Assembly (NCBI GenBank): GCA_021200695.1
Contig: JAJQGF010000301.1
Location: forward strand, 1-35,786
Reading direction: 5' to 3'
Length of the DNA stretch: 35,786 nucleotides
Source of the DNA: Lachnospiraceae bacterium
Lineage (GTDB): Bacteria; Bacillota; Clostridia; Lachnospirales; Lachnospiraceae
The notes under the pieces are model-generated. The model did not search any database. It had not been told where the DNA came from and saw only the letters and a list, made by a program, of their open reading frames with translations. Below, piece after piece: positions 18,027-26,089 of the stretch (within the stretch, counting starts at the first letter, position 1; each line of letters opens with the position of its first letter). The translations under genes and the position numbers were made by a program.

Positions 18027-19664
18027 TTGAAAATAGCGGTGCTTTCAAATGTAAATATGAATGTGCTGATACGTCTGTTGGGAAAAGAGACTGATATGGA
18101 GGTATATGAGCCTGAGGGTTACGGCAATGAGCTCGGTCTTTTGTACGATACAGACTCATCTTATTATGCGTTTAATCCGCGCATTACTTTTATGCTTATG
18201 GATTTGTCGGAAATTACAGGAGGAGAGACAGGGATTGATGTTGCAGCTGAGAGAGTTAGGGTCTGGTTCAATCAGTTCTCGGGGGCGCTGAGACCTGAAA
18301 CGGTATATTATGTTTCTGACGCATATCTGTGGGGATATGGCTTTGAGGCTTCAGGAGATTACGGGATAAAGCGCAGGCTGGAAAACATATGGATGGAATG
18401 TCTGGACAGGCTGCTTTTAAAGCATGACAATGTAAGGGTCCTGCCGTATGCCGGAATGATAAGGAAAATGGGTGAGGAAAACGCCTTTTCCTGCAAGATG
18501 TGGTATATGGGAAAAATACTTTTAAGCAATGATGCCCAGAAAAGGCTGTGTTCCCTGATTGTACACAAGGCGGAGCTTGAGGAAAGGATTCCGAAGAAGA
18601 TTTTGTTTCTCGATTTGGATAATACCCTCTGGGGAGGACTTGCCGGAGAAAACGACATTACGCCAATAAATTTGTCAGATGAGCATTCGGGGCTTGCATA
18701 TAAGAACCTGCAGCGTGTTTTGCTGCAGATGCAGAGGGAGGGAGTGCTTCTTGGAATTGTCTCAAAAAATAATAAAGAGGATGCGATGGATATTATCGAA
18801 AAGCATCCTCACATGGTATTGCGCCCGGATGCCTTCGCGGTTAAGAAAATAAATTGGGAATCAAAGGATAAAAATATTGCTGAGGCATGCGCCGAGCTGA
18901 ATATAGGTGTGGATTCGGCAGTCTTTTTTGACGACAGTCCTTCTGAGCGCAGCCTTATAAAGGCTATGCTGCCTGAGGTGGCAGTGCCTGATTTCCCTGA
19001 CAGGCCTGAGGCGCTGGCGGATGCAATGCTGGAAATTTATCATACTTTTTTTGAGAAGGCTTTTGTAACGGCAGAGGACATGAACAAGACGAGGCAGTAT
19101 GCCCAGAATACAGAGAGAAGAGAGCTTCTCGAAAAGGCGGAGAGCTTTGACGACTATCTTAAGGGTCTTGAAATGTCGCTGATACGGGAGAAGCCCGCGG
19201 CGAGTGCGGACAGGTTTTTACAGCTTGTAAACAAGACTAATCAGTTTAATCTGACTACAAGGAGATATAATTCAGGTGAGCTGTCGGAAATTTTTGAAAG
19301 CGCTTCAAAGAGGACGTTTTTATACCGCGTGACGGACAAATTCGGCGACAACGGACAGGTTGCCGCACTGATTGCAGATGTCTCCGGGGAGGCGCCTGTT
19401 ATCGAGGAGTTTGCCATGAGCTGCCGTGTTATGGGCAGGCACATAGAGCATGCTATAATTACGGATGTGGAGAGAAGACTGTCGGAGGAGGGCTTTTTGC
19501 GATTAAAGGGTATATATATACCAACGGCAAAGAATGCACCGGTTGCCGGTTTATATGATGAATTGGGTTATAAGAAAAACAGAGAGCTGAGTGACGGCGG
19601 AGCAGAATATGAAATAGAAATAGCCAAAGCACCCAAAAGGGTGTATTATGTAAATATCATATAA
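18027..19664 (+). CDS. FkbH-type HAD-IIIC family protein
   Basis: A 545-residue three-part protein. Residues about 1-180 form an SGNH-like N-terminal region; the HAD domain follows with the nucleophile motif FLDLDNTLWGG (about 193-203) and FFDDSPSE (about 300-307); the last 140 residues resemble a GNAT-type domain with VNKTNQFNLTT (about 400). FkbH proteins load a three-carbon glyceryl unit from 1,3-bisphosphoglycerate onto an acyl carrier protein in polyketide pathways, and relatives occur in surface sugar loci. An ACP gene follows directly. Here there are no ketosynthases, so it probably charges that ACP with a small acyl group for sugar modification. The donor is inferred. Confidence 0.87.
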   Translation: MKIAVLSNVNMNVLIRLLGKETDMEVYEPEGYGNELGLLYDTDSSYYAFNPRITFMLMDLSEITGGETGIDVAAERVRVWFNQFSGALRPETVYYVSDAYLWGYGFEASGDYGIKRRLENIWMECLDRLLLKHDNVRVLPYAGMIRKMGEENAFSCKMWYMGKILLSNDAQKRLCSLIVHKAELEERIPKKILFLDLDNTLWGGLAGENDITPINLSDEHSGLAYKNLQRVLLQMQREGVLLGIVSKNNKEDAMDIIEKHPHMVLRPDAFAVKKINWESKDKNIAEACAELNIGVDSAVFFDDSPSERSLIKAMLPEVAVPDFPDRPEALADAMLEIYHTFFEKAFVTAEDMNKTRQYAQNTERRELLEKAESFDDYLKGLEMSLIREKPAASADRFLQLVNKTNQFNLTTRRYNSGELSEIFESASKRTFLYRVTDKFGDNGQVAALIADVSGEAPVIEEFAMSCRVMGRHIEHAIITDVERRLSEEGFLRLKGIYIPTAKNAPVAGLYDELGYKKNRELSDGGAEYEIEIAKAPKRVYYVNII

Positions 19665-19679
19665 GAAATGAGGATTAAT

Positions 19680-19901
19680 ATGACTGAAAAAATTCTTGCG
19701 CTTATTGAGGAGATTTTAAAGGTTCCGGAGGGTACCATAACGATTGATACCGAGGCCTGTGATATTGAGGAATGGGATTCTCTGGCTCATGTCATGATTA
19801 TAGGAGAGCTTGAGGATAAGCTTGGAATTTCCATACCGCTTGATGAGGCTGTAGAGATAACGAGCGTAAGGGAGCTTCTCGAAAAAGCAGGTATACAATA
19901 A
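19680..19901 (+). CDS. Acyl carrier protein
   Basis: A 73-residue acidic four-helix protein with the phosphopantetheine site EEWDSLAHV (Ser34). Length and motif are typical of stand-alone ACPs. TGAGGA six bases upstream supports ATG 19680 over the in-frame ATG at 19668. It sits 15 bases after the FkbH gene and 33 before the PseH-like acyltransferase, so it is likely the dedicated carrier between these two enzymes. It must be activated by a phosphopantetheinyl transferase encoded elsewhere. Confidence 0.93.
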   Translation: MTEKILALIEEILKVPEGTITIDTEACDIEEWDSLAHVMIIGELEDKLGISIPLDEAVEITSVRELLEKAGIQ

Positions 19902-19934
19902 TACCTTAAGCGCATAGCGCGGAAAAGGGGATTT

Positions 19935-20504
19935 ATGAGCGTAACACTCAGAAGAATACGCGAGGACGACCTCGAAAATATAATGAGATGGCGTATGGAC
20001 GAGGATATAACCAGATATATGAACACAAATCCAAGACTTACGCCTGAAGGACAAAAAGAATGGTTAAAATCCATAAATGATAATACGGATGTGGAATATT
20101 GGCTTATTCAGATAGAAGGACAGCCTGCGGGAGTCATTAACCTTACCGGGCTTAACTCTCCTGATGGCAGGCTCGGATGGGCATATTATGTTGGAGAAAA
20201 AAAGCTTCGCAGCATGAAAGCTGCGCTTTCTCTTGAGATGAGCATGTATGATTATGCTTTTGGAATACTTGGAAGGAATGCCGTTTACAGCGATGTATTT
20301 ACATTAAATCAGGGCGTTATAGCGCTTCATGTGCTGTGCGGCTGTGAGACGGTTGAGGAAAAAAAGAACCATGTTTTGAAGGACGGTGTGTATTACGACG
20401 TAACCTTTATGAGAATGACATCCGAGAATTGGAGAGGGATAAGGGACGGCAAAAGGTATGAAAAAATAAACTTTGTCATGGAGGATAGTGGTAATAATGA
20501 ATAA
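19935..20504 (+). CDS. PseH-like GNAT N-acyltransferase
   Basis: A 189-residue GNAT fold enzyme. In the pseudaminic pathway PseH acetylates the 4-amino group of a UDP-altrosamine intermediate; position between the ACP gene and pseI supports that step. Motifs include LRRIREDDLENIMRWR at the N-terminus and NAVYSDVFTLNQGVIALH (about 116-133), typical of PseH-like proteins. The usual R/Q-x-x-G-x-G/A pyrophosphate loop is degenerate (R92-S-M-K-A-A97, no glycine). That raises the possibility of an unusual donor such as the neighbouring acyl-ACP. AAAAGGGGA precedes ATG 19935. The last 8 bases overlap pseI. It could instead act on the WecE product. Confidence 0.8.
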   Translation: MSVTLRRIREDDLENIMRWRMDEDITRYMNTNPRLTPEGQKEWLKSINDNTDVEYWLIQIEGQPAGVINLTGLNSPDGRLGWAYYVGEKKLRSMKAALSLEMSMYDYAFGILGRNAVYSDVFTLNQGVIALHVLCGCETVEEKKNHVLKDGVYYDVTFMRMTSENWRGIRDGKRYEKINFVMEDSGNNE

Positions 20505-21555
20505 AGAGATAAAAATATCGGACAGAATCATAAGTGAAGCTGCGCCTGCCTTTATTATTGCGGAAATGTCGGCAAACCATCTTTTTGATTTTGACCGTGC
20601 TGTTAAGATTATGGAGGCTGCAAAGGATGCAGGTGCGGACGCGATTAAGATACAGACCTATACGCCTGACACTATAACGCTTGACTGTGATGATGCCTGC
20701 TTTCAGATAACACAGGGTACTATATGGGACGGAACGACCCTTCACAAGCTGTATCAGACCGCATATACTCCGTGGGAATGGCAGCCTGAGCTTAAGAAAA
20801 AGGCGGAGGCAATGGGTCTGATATTCTTTTCATCGCCGTTTGATTTTACAAGCATTGATTTCCTTGAAGAGATGGAGGTGCCTGCATATAAGGTGGCATC
20901 GTTTGAGATAACGGACATTCCCTTTATTAAAAGACTTGCGCTTACCGGAAAGCCTATTATAATGTCCACAGGCATAGCGTATATGTCCGATATTGAGCTG
21001 GCGCTCAGAACCTGCAGGGAGGCGGGGAATGAGAATGTAATACTGTTAAAATGTACCTCTGCATATCCTGCTCCATATGAGGATATCAATCTTAAGACAA
21101 TTCCGTCCATGAAGGAAATATTTGATTGTGTTGTAGGATTGTCCGACCATACAATGGGAAGCGCCGTTGCAGGTGCGGGTGTGGCGCTTGGAGCAAAGGT
21201 TGTTGAGAAGCACCTCACTTTAAGGAGGGCTGACGGCGGCGCCGACGCAGCCTTTTCAATGGAGCCCGAGGAGTTTGGGGAGATGGTAGACAATATACGC
21301 AAGATAGAGAAGGCCGTGGGAAAGGTAACGTATGATTTAACAGAAGGGCAGCGTGCGGAGAGGGAGCATTCACGCTCGCTTTTTATAGCTAAGGATATGA
21401 AGGCGGGGGAGATATTTACTCCTGAGAATCTCCGTTCAGTCCGACCCGCTGACGGTCTGCACACAAAATATTATGATGAGCTTCTGGGCAGGAAAATTGC
21501 CAGAGATGCAAAGCTTGGGACTCCGATGAGCTGGGAGCTTGTGGATTTTGGATGA
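20497..21555 (+). CDS. pseI: Pseudaminic acid synthase
   Basis: A 352-residue enzyme condensing the 6-deoxy-altrose derivative with phosphoenolpyruvate to give pseudaminic acid. The NeuB-type barrel is clear: IAEMSANH (about residues 22-29), KIQTYTPDT (about 52-60), SSPFD (about 109), and VEKHLTL near 230 for the metal site. The C-terminal SAF (antifreeze-like) domain spans about 285-350. IAEMSANH and the length favour PseI over NeuB or LegI. ATG 20497 has GGAGGATAG upstream and overlaps the previous stop; an in-frame start at 20473 is less likely. Confidence 0.93.
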   Translation: MNKEIKISDRIISEAAPAFIIAEMSANHLFDFDRAVKIMEAAKDAGADAIKIQTYTPDTITLDCDDACFQITQGTIWDGTTLHKLYQTAYTPWEWQPELKKKAEAMGLIFFSSPFDFTSIDFLEEMEVPAYKVASFEITDIPFIKRLALTGKPIIMSTGIAYMSDIELALRTCREAGNENVILLKCTSAYPAPYEDINLKTIPSMKEIFDCVVGLSDHTMGSAVAGAGVALGAKVVEKHLTLRRADGGADAAFSMEPEEFGEMVDNIRKIEKAVGKVTYDLTEGQRAEREHSRSLFIAKDMKAGEIFTPENLRSVRPADGLHTKYYDELLGRKIARDAKLGTPMSWELVDFG

Positions 21556-21566
21556 TGGGAGAAAAG

Positions 21567-22631
21567 ATGTTTTGGATTCGCGCCGACGGAAACGAGCAAA
21601 TGGGTGCGGGACATCTGATGAGATGTCTCACTATTGCATATGAGCTTATTAAGATAACCGGAGACAGGGGGGACGTAGCGTTTATCTGTGCGGACGAGGC
21701 TTCTGCCGGGCTCGTAAGGAATAACGGATATGAGGCGGCGGTGCTTGGCACTGATTACAGACATATGGCATCTGAATTTCCGGAGATATATGAGAACATT
21801 TCTCCGGAGAATAAAAATACAAATGTTATTTTAATAGACAGCTATTTTGTCACGGATGAATATCTTCAGAAAATGAGAACGCTTGGAAAAACAGTGCTTA
21901 TTGATGACCTGCAGGAGAGGGCATTTCCTGTGGACGCGGTTGTCAATTATAATGCCTTTGCAGATACTGCTGTATATGAAGAGCTGTATCAGGGTACAGG
22001 AACGAAGCTTTTTGTCGGAGATAAATATATTCCAATCAGAGAGCAGTTTGCAGTCTGTGATTATTTGGTCAGAGACAGAGTGGAGGATGTGCTTATAACC
22101 ACCGGCGGAGGGGATTACGATAATGCCGCGGGGAAAATTCTTGCGGGGCTGAATGGCTGTTCAGATATGGAGGACATTTGTGAAAATACAAGAAAGTTAA
22201 ATTATCATTTAATAATAGGACGGTTTAATCCTTATTTTTTAAAAATGGAAAGACTGTCGGAAAAATATCCGTGGATACATGTTCATGCGAATGTTGAGGA
22301 TATGGCGGCTATGATGAAGCGCTGCGATGTCGCGATAACCGCGGGTGGGACCACAGTATATGAGCTTGCCGCAGTGGGAGTTCCGTTTATATGTTTTTCC
22401 TATGCGGCAAACCAGAATTTGCTTACCGAATACATGGATAAGAAGGGGATTGCCGGGTATGGCGGCAGATATTATGAAAATGCAAAAGAGGTTATTAAAA
22501 ATATAGAGAATTTATTTAATACTGTCACCGGGGATGTGAATGTAAGAAACATGTGTTATTTAAAAGAACGCGGTCTGGTGGACGGTAAGGGCGCAAAGAG
22601 ATTGGCTGAAGGGATATATGGATTAGTATGA
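21567..22631 (+). CDS. pseG: UDP-2,4-diacetamido-2,4,6-trideoxy-altrose hydrolase, PseG
   Basis: A 354-residue GT-B-like hydrolase that removes UDP before the PseI step. The N-terminus reads FWIRADGNEQMGAGHLMRC, with the GxGHxxR motif; ITTGGGDYDNA (about residues 180) and ITAGGTTVYELAAVGVPFIC (about 255) line the nucleotide pocket. ATG 21567 gives the family N-terminus and has GGGAG five bases upstream; ATG 21552, overlapping the pseI stop, would add five residues and cannot be excluded. It ends in an ATGA overlap with the next gene. Confidence 0.9.
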   Translation: MFWIRADGNEQMGAGHLMRCLTIAYELIKITGDRGDVAFICADEASAGLVRNNGYEAAVLGTDYRHMASEFPEIYENISPENKNTNVILIDSYFVTDEYLQKMRTLGKTVLIDDLQERAFPVDAVVNYNAFADTAVYEELYQGTGTKLFVGDKYIPIREQFAVCDYLVRDRVEDVLITTGGGDYDNAAGKILAGLNGCSDMEDICENTRKLNYHLIIGRFNPYFLKMERLSEKYPWIHVHANVEDMAAMMKRCDVAITAGGTTVYELAAVGVPFICFSYAANQNLLTEYMDKKGIAGYGGRYYENAKEVIKNIENLFNTVTGDVNVRNMCYLKERGLVDGKGAKRLAEGIYGLV

Positions 22632-23479
22632 AAGCGGTGCATGGCGGGAAAACAATTTTATATTGGGCTGCTGCATTTGTGATTTTTCTCATGATTGGCG
22701 CTGTGCTTTTCAGAAATTATTTTATTCTCCCAAAGACCCAGAAGAACATAGATTACAGAATAGTGGTATTTGGAGACAGTATAATAGGTGAATACAGAGA
22801 AGAAACCTCTGTCACAGCCATTATGAGCAGCGCCCTTTCAGAGCCGGTATTTAATGCCGCATTGGGCGGTACCTGCATGAGCTACACTGAGACGGATAAA
22901 AGGCTTGCATATACAAAGGACTGTCTTAATATGGCGGGATTGTCACAGGCAGTCTATGCGGACGATTTCAGCGTACAGTTAAATGCGCGTATCAGAGAGA
23001 GCGCAACGGATTATTTTGATGAGACCATAAAAGGGCTTTCAGCGATAGATTTTACCTGCGTGGATATTGTTTTTATCGGACAGGGGCTTAATGACTATCA
23101 TGGTGCGGTAAGCCTTGACAATGAGGACGCTCCATATGACACGCACACCTTTGCGGGGGCACTGAGAAGCTCGGTTGAAAATCTGAGGGCGGTTAATCCT
23201 GATGTAAGAATAATTTTGGTCACGCCTACCTTCAGCTGGTATCGGGATGAGCAGCTTACCTGTGAGGAATACAATCCCGGAGGAGGACTGCTCTGCGAAT
23301 ATGTTGAAAAGGAATACGGGCTGGCGGAGGAATTGGGAATTGAAATAGTTGATATTTACCATGATTTTTACAGCCATGATAATTGGGAGGATTGGGAGCT
23401 ATACACAAATGACGGACTGCATCCCAATGAGCTTGGGCGCCGTATGATAGCTGATGCCTTGTGCAGGGCTATAGAATAG
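22628..23479 (+). CDS. Membrane-anchored SGNH/GDSL-type hydrolase
   Basis: A 283-residue protein with one N-terminal helix (about residues 10-28) and an extracellular SGNH domain. The catalytic residues look complete: FGDS with Ser51, an Asn in GQGLNDYHG (about 155), and DGLHP with Asp262 and His265. Such proteins add or remove O-acyl groups, or cleave esters, on surface glycans. It begins four bases inside pseG, so a role in modifying the nonulosonate-containing glycan outside the cell is plausible but inferred. Confidence 0.8.
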   Translation: MKAVHGGKTILYWAAAFVIFLMIGAVLFRNYFILPKTQKNIDYRIVVFGDSIIGEYREETSVTAIMSSALSEPVFNAALGGTCMSYTETDKRLAYTKDCLNMAGLSQAVYADDFSVQLNARIRESATDYFDETIKGLSAIDFTCVDIVFIGQGLNDYHGAVSLDNEDAPYDTHTFAGALRSSVENLRAVNPDVRIILVTPTFSWYRDEQLTCEEYNPGGGLLCEYVEKEYGLAEELGIEIVDIYHDFYSHDNWEDWELYTNDGLHPNELGRRMIADALCRAIE

Positions 23480-23494
23480 GCGGCTGCAGCTGCC
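23479..23494 (+). other. Short GC-rich hairpin between the SGNH and GtrII genes
   Basis: GGCGGC-TGCA-GCTGCC folds as a six-pair RNA stem (one G-U pair) with a four-base loop, starting at the last base of the SGNH stop codon. No U-tract follows, so it is not an intrinsic terminator. It could protect upstream mRNA from exonucleases, or be chance. Confidence 0.3.
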
Positions 23495-23520
23495 TGAAGC
23501 AATGTATAAGAGAGGACAAC

Positions 23521-25074
23521 ATGCCGACAGAATTTTTAACTTATTTAAAAAGAAGAATAAAACCTCAATGGAGAACCGCTTTTTTTGCTGCGCTCATATT
23601 TGGATTGCTGATACATATGCCGGTGCTTATATCGGATATTCCGAACCATGACGGTCTGGACAGCATGTATTTTGACCAGAATATGATTACGTCGGGCCGC
23701 TTTTTTCTGACGGTGGCATGCGGCTTTTCATCGTATTATACAATTCCGTGGCTGATAGGGCTGATAGGGCTTTTATTTCTGGCGGCCACATGTGCGGCAC
23801 TCACAGAGCTGCTTGAAATAGAGGACAGTCTCGTTATAATACTGCTCTCTGGTCTTTTGGTGTCCTTTCCCGCGCTGGCGTCAACATTTGCCTATGTTTT
23901 TACAATGGACGGATATATGATGGGGCTGTTTCTTTCGGTGCTTTCCGTGCTTTTAGTCAGGAAGACCTCTAAGGGCTTCATATGGGGCGGAATAAGCCTT
24001 GCCCTCAGCATGGGAATTTATCAGGCATATCTTCCGTTTGCCATAATACTCAGCATTTATTCTGTTATTGTAATACTTATAGACGGTGGAAATGTGAGGG
24101 ATAAAATTAAATCAATATTTAATTATTTGTATATGGGAATCACCGGTGTGGCTTTGTATTATATCATTCTTCAGGTGTTATTGAAGATAGAGGGAAAAGA
24201 GCTTGCCGGATATCAGGGCATAAGCGGAATGGACTCCATAGGTATCGGAGAGGGTATAGGGAGTACGCTAATATATATTTATAAGGACTTTGTATCGTTT
24301 ATCGTAAAGGGAAATGTGCTTTTCCACAGTGTTTATTCAACTGTGGCGCTGCTGGTACTGACAGCTCTGTCATTGCTGGTGCTGCTCGGGATGTGTTTTG
24401 AGAGAAAATGGTGGAAGAATCCGGTATTTTTCGTTATAATGGTTTTATTGGTGTCAGGGCTTCCGGTTGCAACTAATATAATACTTATTATTTCTCCGAA
24501 TGTGACATATCATTTGCTGATGAGATACCAATATATACTATATCCTGTGCTTATGCTTGCGTTTATATACAGGTATGGTGCCGGCGTTAAAGCCCGTTTA
24601 AGGGTATTTGCGGCATGGGGTGCGGCTGTATCAGCTGCGGTGATGCTATTCTGTTATGCCGTAACGGATAATATAGGGTATTCTAATTTACAGAAGCGCT
24701 ATGAAAAAACCTATGCATACTGTATCAGGCTTTTAGACCGTATTGAACAGACGGAAGGGTATTATCAGGGAATTCCCATAGCCATTGTGGGTGTTGTGGG
24801 ATATGTACCTTATCCCGAGACAGATATAACCGGGGATGTAACCTCGGGAATGATTGGACTGAGCGGAGACTACCTTTTGTATACCGGCTCAAATTATCAG
24901 GAATTTATAAAAAATTATCTTGGTGCGACACTTAATTTTCTTGAGCCGGAGGAGGTTTCAGATATTTATTACTCGGAGGAGTATATTGAGATGGAAAGCT
25001 TTCCGGGAGAAACCTCGGTAAAAATTATAGACGGTGTTCTGTGTGTCAAAACGGAGAATACCGGCAGGGATTAG
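23521..25074 (+). CDS. GtrII-type glucosyltransferase family membrane protein
   Basis: A 517-residue polytopic protein with about ten to twelve helices. It matches the glucosyl transferase GtrII family (PF14264): the first extracellular loop reads PNHDGLDSMYFDQNMITSGR (about residues 40-59), with the acidic residues expected of a GT-C enzyme. GtrII proteins move a sugar from a polyprenyl phosphate to a glycan outside the membrane. A GtrB-like donor synthase lies 30 bases downstream. AGAGAGGA before ATG 23521 decides the start; the frame is open 60 bases further upstream without a good site. The sugar moved is unknown. Confidence 0.85.
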   Translation: MPTEFLTYLKRRIKPQWRTAFFAALIFGLLIHMPVLISDIPNHDGLDSMYFDQNMITSGRFFLTVACGFSSYYTIPWLIGLIGLLFLAATCAALTELLEIEDSLVIILLSGLLVSFPALASTFAYVFTMDGYMMGLFLSVLSVLLVRKTSKGFIWGGISLALSMGIYQAYLPFAIILSIYSVIVILIDGGNVRDKIKSIFNYLYMGITGVALYYIILQVLLKIEGKELAGYQGISGMDSIGIGEGIGSTLIYIYKDFVSFIVKGNVLFHSVYSTVALLVLTALSLLVLLGMCFERKWWKNPVFFVIMVLLVSGLPVATNIILIISPNVTYHLLMRYQYILYPVLMLAFIYRYGAGVKARLRVFAAWGAAVSAAVMLFCYAVTDNIGYSNLQKRYEKTYAYCIRLLDRIEQTEGYYQGIPIAIVGVVGYVPYPETDITGDVTSGMIGLSGDYLLYTGSNYQEFIKNYLGATLNFLEPEEVSDIYYSEEYIEMESFPGETSVKIIDGVLCVKTENTGRD

Positions 25075-25104
25075 ATTTATATAAAGCTTATTTGGAGAGA
25101 AAAT

Positions 25105-26088
25105 ATGGCATTATTGTCGATTGTGCTTCCCGCATACAATGAGGAACAGAATATAGCAATCACTGCTGACAGACTATCATCGCTGCTTGAGCAGAACAAT
25201 ATAGACTATGAGCTTGTGTTTATCAGCGATGGCTCAAGCGATAATACCTTTGAACAGATAGTAAACGCGGCTGCGGAAAACCCGCGGATAAAGGGCGCCG
25301 AATTTTCAAGAAATTTTGGCAAGGAGGCAGGCATATTTGCAGGGCTTGAGCTTACTGAAGGGGATGCGGTTATTGTTATGGACTGTGATTTGCAGCATCC
25401 TCCTGAGGTTATTCCTGAAATGTGGAGACTTTGGCGGAACGGCGCCGAGGTGGTGGAGGGCATTAAGATTGGAAGAGGCAGGGAGGGGCTGCTTCACAAG
25501 GCATTTGCAGGACTTTTTTATAAAATAATGAGCGCTTTTATAAAGATGGACATGAATTCCTCCTCGGATTATAAGCTCCTTGACAGAAAGGTGGTCAGGG
25601 TACTGCTTGAGCTGCCGGAGAGAAATACATTTTTCAGGGCGCTGACCTTCTGGGCGGGTTTCAGGACGGAAAGCGTATATTATGAGGTGCAGGAGCGTCA
25701 GTATGGCAGGAGCAAGTGGTCGTTCGTAAGTCTTATGAAATATGCCATAACCAATGCAACCTCATTCAGCACGCTTCCGCTTCAAGCTGTTACAATAATG
25801 GGATTTGTATCGATATTTTTCAGCTTTATTCTTGCCGTGCAGACATTGGTAAAATATTGCAGCGGAACTGCCGTGGAGGGCTTTACAACAGTTATACTTT
25901 TGATTTTGATAATAGGAGGCTTTTTGATGATTAGCCTCGGTATAATAGGTCATTATATCGGCAGGATATATGAGGAGGTCAAAGGGCGTCCTCGATATAT
26001 CATCAGCCGTACCACGGAAAATGTTCCGGAGGCCGTAAAGGGTGTCTGGAAAAAGCGACAGGGCACAAATATAGAAAGGAAAACCTGA
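25105..26088 (+). CDS. GtrB/DPM1-like polyprenyl-phosphate glycosyltransferase
   Basis: A 327-residue GT2 enzyme with two C-terminal membrane helices (about 230-255 and 265-290). It transfers a sugar from a nucleotide carrier to polyprenyl phosphate on the inner face. Motifs: LSIVLPAYNEE, SDGSSDNT (about 46), MDCDLQHPPE (about 92-101) and YGRSKWSF (about 203). It probably makes the donor for the upstream GtrII protein and perhaps for the other GT-C-like proteins. No GtrA-type flippase is adjacent. TTTGGAGAG precedes ATG 25105; one base separates its stop from the next start. Confidence 0.92.
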   Translation: MALLSIVLPAYNEEQNIAITADRLSSLLEQNNIDYELVFISDGSSDNTFEQIVNAAAENPRIKGAEFSRNFGKEAGIFAGLELTEGDAVIVMDCDLQHPPEVIPEMWRLWRNGAEVVEGIKIGRGREGLLHKAFAGLFYKIMSAFIKMDMNSSSDYKLLDRKVVRVLLELPERNTFFRALTFWAGFRTESVYYEVQERQYGRSKWSFVSLMKYAITNATSFSTLPLQAVTIMGFVSIFFSFILAVQTLVKYCSGTAVEGFTTVILLILIIGGFLMISLGIIGHYIGRIYEEVKGRPRYIISRTTENVPEAVKGVWKKRQGTNIERKT

Positions 26089-26089
26089 G

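Noticed and set aside
20754-21464. Open frame of 236 codons on the minus strand inside pseI
   Set aside because: Low-complexity Ser/Ala/Pro-rich translation antisense to a highly conserved enzyme; a shadow.
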